Shown here one piece after another: positions 1 to 4,822 of a stretch of DNA of 5,636 nucleotides (positions are counted from its first letter, which is position 1; each line of letters starts with the position of its first letter). Where the stretch lies: NCBI GenBank assembly GCA_028694545.1, contig JAQVKV010000209.1, positions 1 to 5,636 on the forward strand, in the 5' to 3' direction. The stretch is from Zavarzinia sp. (lineage in GTDB: Bacteria > Pseudomonadota > Alphaproteobacteria > Zavarziniales > Zavarziniaceae). Made by a program: the position numbers and the translations under genes. The notes below the pieces were generated by a model that saw only the letters and a program-made list of their open reading frames with translations, did no database searches and was not told the DNA's origin.

Positions 1-1102
1 CCCCCTCGATCCGCCCAAGTAGCCCCGACAGGCCGAGACTGTCGAGCGCGTCGGAGATCGTGGCGTCTCCGGTACCGCCAGCACGCGCCGCTTCGACCTC
101 GAAACGGAGCACACCCAGGATCTCCGCCTCGATCTCATCCAGTGCCGGCGGCAGGGTGCCGGCCTTGGCCCGCTTGTCGTGCTCCAGCTTGCCGAGGAAA
201 AGGCTCTGGATCATGTTGCGCGGCTCCGGCCGCTGGATCAGGCGGGAGAAGACGTCCATCTCCCATTCGATCGCACGATCCATCGGTTTCACGATGCCGC
301 CACGGATACAATCGAGAATGGCGAAGGGCGCCGGATAATGCTCTCCCGGATCGGCGAGGGCTGCCGCCCAGGCCCGGTCGAGCAGATCACGGACATCCTC
401 CTCGCGCGTCTCGCGCCAATCCGGCTGGTCCCAGGGCTGACGCGGATCGGGGTCGGAGAGGATCCACGCCTCCGCCGCCGCCACTTCTTCGCCAGACGCG
501 ACTACCGCCTGCACAAGACCCGTGGACAGGGCCTCCGCCGGTCCGATGCGCTTGCCGTCCAGCAGCACGGGCAGCGCCCCCGCGATGCCGATCAAGCGCG
601 GCAGGCGCTGGGTACCGCCGGCGCCGGGCAACAGGCCGACGAGGGATTCCGGCAAGCCGAGCGCCGTGCGCGGGCTGTCGGTCACCACGCGGTAGTGCGC
701 CGCCAGGGCAAATTCGCAGCCCCCGCCCAGCGCCAGACCATCGATCGCCGCCGCGACCGGCTTGCCCGCCGTCTCCAGCGCTCGCAGGCCCTGGCTCAGG
801 GGAAAGAAATGGTCGAAGGCGACCTTGCCACGCGCGGCCTTCGGGCTCGCCATGATCATGTCGTAGGCGACGCCAAGTTCGTTCAGATCGGCACCGGCGC
901 AGAAGGCCGTGGCCTTGCCGGAGCGCAGCACGACGCCGCGCACGTCGCTGGCCTTCAGCCAGCCGGCGAACTGGCCGAGCTCGTGGATAGCGGCATTGGA
1001 GAAGACGTTCATCGTTCGCCCCGGCATGTCGAAGACGAGATGGATGATGCCGTCGCGCGAGGGTTCGATGCGGAATTCGTTCAGAGTCGGGAGGTCTGTC
1101 AT
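1..1102 (-). CDS. Enoyl-CoA hydratase/isomerase-domain protein, FadB/FadJ-like N-terminal part (3' end cut by window edge)
   Basis: The first 367 residues of a crotonase-fold protein that probably hydrates 2-enoyl-CoA thioesters in beta-oxidation. The oxyanion-hole segment FCAGADL lies at about residues 67-73. The second signature, ALGGGCEFALAAHYRV, is near 124-139, followed by GLPESLVGLLPGAGGTQRLPR near 149-169. Both catalytic glutamates of the hydratase family appear present (E130 and E152), although they are 22 residues apart rather than the usual 20, so there is a two-residue insertion between them. Residues 256-305 (YPAPFAILD, then PEPRNMIQSLFLGKL) resemble the linker of FadB/FadJ fusions, which suggests that a 3-hydroxyacyl-CoA dehydrogenase part follows beyond the left edge. 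No GxGxxG nucleotide motif is reached in the window. The ATG ending at 1102 is chosen because AGAGGAA sits just upstream and the protein then begins at the normal family N-terminus. The gene is divergent from the SDR gene. The exact substrate is unknown. Confidence 0.9.
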   Translation of the reverse strand, partial: MTDLPTLNEFRIEPSRDGIIHLVFDMPGRTMNVFSNAAIHELGQFAGWLKASDVRGVVLRSGKATAFCAGADLNELGVAYDMIMASPKAARGKVAFDHFFPLSQGLRALETAGKPVAAAIDGLALGGGCEFALAAHYRVVTDSPRTALGLPESLVGLLPGAGGTQRLPRLIGIAGALPVLLDGKRIGPAEALSTGLVQAVVASGEEVAAAEAWILSDPDPRQPWDQPDWRETREEDVRDLLDRAWAAALADPGEHYPAPFAILDCIRGGIVKPMDRAIEWEMDVFSRLIQRPEPRNMIQSLFLGKLEHDKRAKAGTLPPALDEIEAEILGVLRFEVEAARAGGTGDATISDALDSLGLSGLLGRIEG

Positions 1103-1143
1103 CGTTTCCTCTGCTTCGTCGGGCTTGTCGCCGGTTCTACCGC

Positions 1144-1173
1144 CTGTCATACAGTACGCATACGAACTATATG
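1144..1173 (+). promoter_or_regulatory. Possible sigma70-like promoter of the SDR gene
   Basis: CTGTCA (1144-1149) and TATATG (1168-1173) are separated by 18 bp and each match four of six consensus positions. The -10 element falls inside the inverted repeat at 1147-1174, so a bound repressor would block it. This is a weak match in a GC-rich genome. No convincing promoter for the divergent minus-strand gene was found. Confidence 0.3.
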
Positions 1174-1174
1174 A
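1147..1174. promoter_or_regulatory. Candidate TetR-type operator (28-bp inverted repeat) between divergent genes
   Basis: The left half TCATACAGTACGCA and the reverse complement of the right half, TCATATAGTTCGTA, agree at 11 of 14 positions with no spacer. The repeat lies in the middle of the 88-bp gap between the divergent hydratase and SDR genes, and covers the likely SDR -10 region. Size, symmetry and position fit a TetR-family repressor site, the regulator type that often controls acyl-CoA catabolic genes. No regulator gene is in the window, so the regulator family is inferred. Confidence 0.5.
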
Positions 1175-1190
1175 GGCGAGGAAAATCAAG

Positions 1191-1901
1191 ATGGAACTGC
1201 AGGACAAGCGGGTTCTGGTCGCCGGCGGCAGCTCGGGCATCGGCCTCGCGGTCGCCAGGGCGGCGGCGGCGGCCGGCGCCGCCGTCACCATCGCCGGGCG
1301 CTCCGGCACCAGGCTCGAGGCGGCGGCGGCGACAATTCCACGGGCTGTCGAACGCCTGCCCCTCGATATCGGCGACGAGGAGCAGGTCGCGCACGCGGTG
1401 GCGGGCCGCCCGCCTTTCGACCATATCGCGGTCACCGCCGGCGAGGTCCGAACGGCCCCTCTTCGCAAGCAGAAGATCGCGGAGGCGATGGCCGGCATGA
1501 ACACTAAATTCTGGGGCGCATGGCGCGTCGCTTCCCTGGTTCCCGTGGTCGAAGGCGGCTCGATCACGCTGACATCCGGCGCCTTCGCCCAGCGGCCCGC
1601 CGCCGGCCGTGTCATCGCGGGGGCCATCAATGCGGCGATCGAGGGCCTGGCACGGGGTCTTGCCCTCGAACTGGCGCCGACAAGGGTCAACGTGGTCTCG
1701 CCCGGGCTTGTGGATACGCCGCTCTGGGCCGGGATGCCGGCGGACAGGCGCCAGGCCCTGTTCGAGAAAACGGCCGCCGCCCTGCCCGCCCGCCGCGTCG
1801 CGACGGCCGAGGATATCGCCGCCCTCTATCTGACCTGCATGACGGTACCGGTCGTCACCGGGACCGTGCTCCTGGCCGACGGTGGCCACGTTCTGGTCTG
1901 A
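1191..1901 (+). CDS. Short-chain dehydrogenase/reductase (SDR) family protein with degenerate YxxxK active site
   Basis: A 236-residue protein of typical classical-SDR length. The Rossmann dinucleotide motif GGSSGIG is at residues 12-18. Arg37 follows beta-2 (AGR), which favours NADP(H) by family precedent. Asp59 is the usual adenine-contacting acid, and the NNAG motif appears as VTAG (81-84). Of the catalytic N-S-Y-K tetrad, Asn104 and Ser129 (TLTSG) are present, but aligning AGAINAAIEGLARGLALELAP to the usual YAASKAALEGL segment puts Ala143 and Asn147 where Tyr and Lys should be. The C-terminal half is otherwise normal (RVNVVSPGLVDTPLW at 165-179; GxxxLADGGH near the end). It is soluble. 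The start at 1191 has AGGA eight bases upstream (1179-1182) and gives the standard N-terminus; an in-frame upstream ATG at 909 would run into the divergent gene. It may be a reductase with altered chemistry or a non-catalytic binding protein. The family is certain; the reaction is not. Confidence 0.9.
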   Translation: MELQDKRVLVAGGSSGIGLAVARAAAAAGAAVTIAGRSGTRLEAAAATIPRAVERLPLDIGDEEQVAHAVAGRPPFDHIAVTAGEVRTAPLRKQKIAEAMAGMNTKFWGAWRVASLVPVVEGGSITLTSGAFAQRPAAGRVIAGAINAAIEGLARGLALELAPTRVNVVSPGLVDTPLWAGMPADRRQALFEKTAAALPARRVATAEDIAALYLTCMTVPVVTGTVLLADGGHVLV

Positions 1902-1921
1902 GGGGCGGCCGCATTCGGGGC

Positions 1922-1949
1922 ATGACAAATAAATTCGCTAGTTTACAAT
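1922..1949 (+). promoter_or_regulatory. Sigma70-like promoter of the membrane-protein operon
   Basis: ATGACA (1922-1927) and TACAAT (1944-1949) each match five of six consensus positions and are spaced 16 bp apart, within an unusually AT-rich patch in otherwise GC-rich DNA. Transcription would begin near 1955-1957, about 33 bases before the first start codon. The position suggests that the three membrane genes are transcribed independently of the SDR gene. Confidence 0.55.
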
Positions 1950-1955
1950 CCGCAA

Positions 1956-1972
1956 GCTCCCCATACGGGAGC
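1956..1972 (+). promoter_or_regulatory. Leader stem-loop at the predicted 5' end of the membrane operon mRNA
   Basis: GCTCCC (1956-1961) and GGGAGC (1967-1972) form a perfect 6-bp inverted repeat with a five-base loop. It lies immediately after the predicted promoter, starting about where the transcript should, and just before the ribosome site GGGGAGGAAACA (1977-1988). It could be a 5' stabilising hairpin or a small operator. It has no T-tract, so it is unlikely to terminate the SDR transcript. Confidence 0.35.
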
Positions 1973-1988
1973 CCACGGGGAGGAAACA

Positions 1989-2750
1989 ATGGAACAGCGA
2001 ACAGTCGACGGCGCCGTCGCGAAGGCGTTCGTCTACAGCGGGGTAGCACTCGTCGCATCCCTTCTGGTCAGTCAGGGCTGGCTCATGGGCTTCATCCCGC
2101 CGCCCTCGCCCGCCCTTTCGCCAGAAGCACTGGCGGCGATCTTCATCGAGCGCAAGATGGGGATCCGCCTCGGCACGCTCATCCAGTGCATCTGCTATAC
2201 GTTCTGGCTGACCTGGGGCATGTCGATCACCTTCTACATGCGCCGGATGGAACGCGGCGTGCCGGTGCTGACCTATGCCTCGATCGCCAATATCGGCGGC
2301 GGCTATGTCTTCTTCCTGCTGATGCCGATCACCTGGGCGGCGCTGGCGTTCCGGCCAGAGCAGATAGACCCGGCCATGCTTCAGGTGCTGAACGACCTCG
2401 TCTGGTTCATCTTCATCCTGAGCTGGCCGCCCTTCGCCCTGTTCATGATCTTCATCGCGCTGGCGATCTTCCGGGATCACAATGTACCCACCGTCTTTCC
2501 GCGCTGGGTCGCCTTCTTCAATCTGTGGTGCGCAGTGCTGATCGTGCCCGCCGGCCTGATCGAATTCTTCAAGACCGGCCCCTTCGCCTACGACGGACTG
2601 ATCTCCTTCTGGTTCATCTACATCGTATTCTTCGGCTGGATCCTCGTCATGAGCGCCGTCACCCTGCGGGCGATTGCCACCGACCGGAAGATGAACGCCG
2701 TCCCGTCCCGGGCTGCCCCGCACCTCACGGGCCAAGCCTCGCCGACATGA
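1989..2750 (+). CDS. Six-helix integral membrane protein of unknown function
   Basis: A 253-residue hydrophobic protein that I cannot assign to a named family. About six membrane segments are visible, near residues 12-34, 60-84, 93-120, 135-161, 173-194 and 203-228, followed by a polar, proline-rich tail. Notable motifs are MGFIPPPSPALSP after the first helix, FPRWVAFFNLW (170-180) before the fifth, and EFFKTGPFAYDG (192-203) after it. The only histidines are H164 and H245, both outside the helices, so it cannot be a heme-copper catalytic subunit and is unlikely to bind heme by paired histidines. A strong ribosome site (GGAGGAAACA) precedes the ATG. Its stop overlaps the next start (ATGA), so it is probably translationally coupled to the oxidase subunit III-like gene and may be its partner in the same membrane complex. 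That role is inferred from context only. Confidence 0.85.
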   Translation: MEQRTVDGAVAKAFVYSGVALVASLLVSQGWLMGFIPPPSPALSPEALAAIFIERKMGIRLGTLIQCICYTFWLTWGMSITFYMRRMERGVPVLTYASIANIGGGYVFFLLMPITWAALAFRPEQIDPAMLQVLNDLVWFIFILSWPPFALFMIFIALAIFRDHNVPTVFPRWVAFFNLWCAVLIVPAGLIEFFKTGPFAYDGLISFWFIYIVFFGWILVMSAVTLRAIATDRKMNAVPSRAAPHLTGQASPT

Positions 2751-3343
2751 GCGGCGCGGTGCGTCCCGACACCACGAGAGCAGGCTTCGCCGGGCACGTC
2801 CCCGGCGAAGCCGGCATCTGGCTGTTCATCGCCGGGGACATGGTGCTGTTCTCGGTCCTCTTCGCCGTCTTCCTGACCCACCGGGCCGAGGCACCGGACC
2901 TCTTCGGTGCCGGACGGGCCGCTCTCGATCCGCGTCTCGGCCTCGTCAACACGCTGTTGATGCTGACGAGTTCGTGGTTCGTCGCCACCGGGGTCGCGGC
3001 GGCCAGGCGACGCCGGCCACGAATACCGGCCGCCTGTTTCGCCGCCGCCCTCGCCTGCGGTGCCGGCTTTGCCGGGGTCAAATATCTCGAGTATTCGGCC
3101 AAATTCACGGCCGGGCTGACGCCCATGACCGACGATTTCTTCATGTTCTATTTCGTCTACACCGGCATCCACATGATCCATGTGGTGATCGGCATGGGCG
3201 TGCTCTATGGCCTGATCGCCTATCTGCGCGGCCGGGACATCGCCGTCGTCAATCTTCAGCACCTCGAGACCGGGGCCAGCTTCTGGCACCTCGTCGACCT
3301 GCTGTGGATCGTCCTCTTCGCCCTGCTCTATCTGGTGGCCTGA
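2747..3343 (+). CDS. Heme-copper oxidase subunit III-like protein (NorE/CoxC family)
   Basis: A 198-residue inner-membrane protein of the length of NorE and the short five-helix forms of cytochrome oxidase subunit III. Helices are near residues 22-44, 65-86, 94-113, 134-159 and 177-197. Family features are PGEAGIWLFIAGDM (19-32) at the start of the first helix, a helix-3 segment with VKYLEY (111-116), FYFVYTGIHMIHVVIGMGVLYG (134-155) and ETGASFWHLVDLLWI (174-188). Subunit III carries no redox centre; in oxidases it stabilises subunit I and its proton uptake, and in nor clusters NorE is accessory. The ATG at 2747 overlaps the previous stop and has no clear ribosome site of its own, which suggests translational coupling. 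In-frame codons upstream lie inside the preceding gene and lack family similarity. No catalytic subunit gene accompanies it. NorE-like is more likely than a true CoxC because of its size and helix count. Confidence 0.88.
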   Translation: MSGAVRPDTTRAGFAGHVPGEAGIWLFIAGDMVLFSVLFAVFLTHRAEAPDLFGAGRAALDPRLGLVNTLLMLTSSWFVATGVAAARRRRPRIPAACFAAALACGAGFAGVKYLEYSAKFTAGLTPMTDDFFMFYFVYTGIHMIHVVIGMGVLYGLIAYLRGRDIAVVNLQHLETGASFWHLVDLLWIVLFALLYLVA

Positions 3344-3346
3344 GCC

Positions 3347-3616
3347 ATGCGGTCCCTGTTTCTGTCCCGCCTCACCGCCATCTGGTTGCTGCTGGCGCTG
3401 GTCACCATCGGCTCCTGGGTGGTGGGTCACGGTCCCGGACTGGTGGACCATCGGCTGGCCGGCGTCGTGGCGCTCGTTATCGCCATGGTCAAGGTCCGCT
3501 TCGTGATCCTCGACTTCATGGAAATCCGTCACGCCCCCCTGTGGCTGCGGTTGGCGGGCGAAGTCTGGTGCGCCGGCCTCGCAATCGGCCTGACCACGCT
3601 GTTCCTGATCGGGTAA
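3347..3616 (+). CDS. Small cytochrome c oxidase subunit IV family protein (COX4/NorF-like)
   Basis: An 89-residue protein with three membrane segments near residues 8-27, 36-56 and 70-88. The charged motif KVRFVILDFMEIRHAPLWLR (49-68) is characteristic of the prokaryotic subunit IV family, whose members accompany subunit III in bacterial oxidases and, as NorF, in nitric oxide reductase clusters. The start lies three bases after the stop of the subunit III-like gene, so the two are surely one operon and probably form a subcomplex. The family role is structural or assembly-related and no cofactor ligand pattern is seen. The gene is followed at once by a strong terminator hairpin, which ends the three-gene operon. 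Confidence 0.85.
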   Translation: MRSLFLSRLTAIWLLLALVTIGSWVVGHGPGLVDHRLAGVVALVIAMVKVRFVILDFMEIRHAPLWLRLAGEVWCAGLAIGLTTLFLIG

Positions 3617-3626
3617 CACCCGTGAA

Positions 3627-3659
3627 AAGGCCGGCGGGACTTGTCTTCCCGCCGGCCTT
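3627..3659. terminator. Bidirectional intrinsic terminator between convergent genes
   Basis: A perfect 13-bp inverted repeat (3627-3639 with 3647-3659, core GGCCGGCGGG / CCCGCCGGCC) encloses a seven-base loop CTTGTCT. It lies 10 bp past the subunit IV gene stop and 10 bp past the acyl-CoA dehydrogenase stop on the other strand. Read on the minus strand, the hairpin runs into TTTT, a recognisable U-tract. On the plus strand the tail TTCTCCTGT is poorer. It therefore probably serves both operons, more strongly the minus-strand one. Confidence 0.85.
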
Positions 3660-3669
3660 CTCCTGTGCT

Positions 3670-4812
3670 TCAGATGCTGCGGCTCAGCAACTCCTTCATG
3701 ATTTCGGACGTGCCGCCGTAGATGCGGCGCACGCGGGCATCGCGCCACAGTTTGGCGATGGCGTATTCGTTCATGTAACCCGCGCCGCCATGGAGTTGAA
3801 GCGCCGCGTCCATGATCTCCCACTGGGTTTCCGTATGCCACAGCTTGGCGGCGGACGCCTCGGCCGGGGTCAACTTGCCCTCGACATGGCGATTGATCGC
3901 CCAGTCGATATGGGCCCAACCGATCTGGAGCTTGGCCGCGAGATCAGCCAGGGTGAAGCGTGTGCTCTGGAACTGGAACACCTTCTGGCCGAAGGCGGTG
4001 CGTTCCTTGGTGAAGGCCACCGCCTCGTCGAAGGCACGCTGGGCCGCCGCCTGGGCCGTGATCGAGATCGACAGGCGCTCCTGCACCAGTTCATTCATCA
4101 GGGCGACGAAACCCCGGTTCTCGGCGCCGAGCAGGTTGGTGGCCGGCACGCGGACATCATCGAAGAACAATTCGCTGGTATCGGACGCAAACTGCCCGAT
4201 CTTGTCGAGGTTGCGACCCCGCGCGAAGCCCGGGCGATCCGCCTCCACCAGGATCAGGCTGGTCCCCCTGGCGCCTTCCTGCGGGTTGGTCTTGGCGACG
4301 ACGATGATCAGATCGGCGTTCTGACCGTTGGTGATATAGGTCTTGGAGCCGTTGACGATGTAATCACCACCATCGCGCACCGCCGTGGTGCGCACGCCCT
4401 GAAGGTCCGACCCCGCGCCCGGCTCCGTCATGGCGATGGCGACGATGGTCTCGCCACTCACCATGCGCGGCAACCAATGGGCCTTCTGCTCATCGCTGCC
4501 GTGGTTCTGCATGTAGCCGACCGTGATGTCGGTCTGCAGGGTCACCGTGTCGGTGGAACCCGCATAGGTCAATTCCTCGTTCAGCACCGCGTTGTAGCGG
4601 AAATCGAGGCCAAGGCCGCCATATTCCTCCGGCACCGAGGGACAAAGGTAACCGGCCTCGCCCATCTTCAGCCAGAAGCTCCTGTCGACGATGCCTTGCT
4701 CTTCCCAGCGCGGCACATGGGGGATGAATTCCCGCTCCAGGAACTTACGGAACTGGTCGCGGAACATGTCGAGCGAGGCATCGCCCGTCGTACGCGTGTC
4801 GGTCTGCAACAT
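3670..4812 (-). CDS. Acyl-CoA dehydrogenase, catalytic base in long-chain/isovaleryl-type position
   Basis: A complete 380-residue FAD-dependent acyl-CoA dehydrogenase of normal length, oxidising an acyl-CoA to the 2-enoyl-CoA and passing electrons to electron-transfer flavoprotein. Signature 1, AIAMTEPGAGSDLQGV, is at residues 125-140, then SKTYITNGQNADL (156-168). Signature 2, QLHGGAGYMNEYAIAKLWRD, spans 339-358, and the end is RIYGGTSEIMKELL. The position that holds catalytic Glu in medium-chain enzymes (IYEGT) is Gly here (IYGGT, 365-369). The base is instead probably Glu245 in ELVQERL, as in long-chain and isovaleryl-CoA dehydrogenases. The flavin-contacting ERTAFG segment is at 270-275. 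The ATG at 4812 has GAGGAC just upstream, overlapping the stop of the upstream BKACE-type gene; the 10-base gap shows co-transcription with it. The chain-length specificity cannot be read reliably. Confidence 0.95.
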   Translation of the reverse strand: MLQTDTRTTGDASLDMFRDQFRKFLEREFIPHVPRWEEQGIVDRSFWLKMGEAGYLCPSVPEEYGGLGLDFRYNAVLNEELTYAGSTDTVTLQTDITVGYMQNHGSDEQKAHWLPRMVSGETIVAIAMTEPGAGSDLQGVRTTAVRDGGDYIVNGSKTYITNGQNADLIIVVAKTNPQEGARGTSLILVEADRPGFARGRNLDKIGQFASDTSELFFDDVRVPATNLLGAENRGFVALMNELVQERLSISITAQAAAQRAFDEAVAFTKERTAFGQKVFQFQSTRFTLADLAAKLQIGWAHIDWAINRHVEGKLTPAEASAAKLWHTETQWEIMDAALQLHGGAGYMNEYAIAKLWRDARVRRIYGGTSEIMKELLSRSI

Positions 4813-4822
4813 GATCGTGTCC

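Noticed and set aside
179..1174. Long plus-strand open frames (including 142-855 and 179-1174) opposite the hydratase gene
   Set aside because: Their translations are Arg/Pro/Ala-rich with no recognisable domain, while the minus strand here encodes a clear crotonase-fold protein. Such antisense frames are expected in GC-rich DNA.
1261..1335. GCG/GCC-rich runs in the SDR gene, possibly a trinucleotide repeat or hairpin
   Set aside because: They encode an Ala-rich helix with normal SDR spacing; the runs are short and imperfect and are explained by codon bias.
1902..1921. Possible terminator after the SDR gene (GGGGCGGCCGC region)
   Set aside because: It contains a short palindrome but no stable stem-loop followed by a T-tract, so no terminator is called.
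1520..2746. In-frame upstream extension of the subunit III-like protein (giving a 607-residue protein)
   Set aside because: The extension is read out of frame through the SDR and unknown membrane genes. The family N-terminus begins near PGEAGIW, so the ATG at 2747 is the right start.
2618..3919. A 433-codon minus-strand open frame antisense to the subunit III/IV genes
   Set aside because: It has a Gly/Asp/Glu/Arg/His-rich shadow composition with no domain and also spans the bidirectional terminator; the plus-strand genes have family motifs and membrane helices.
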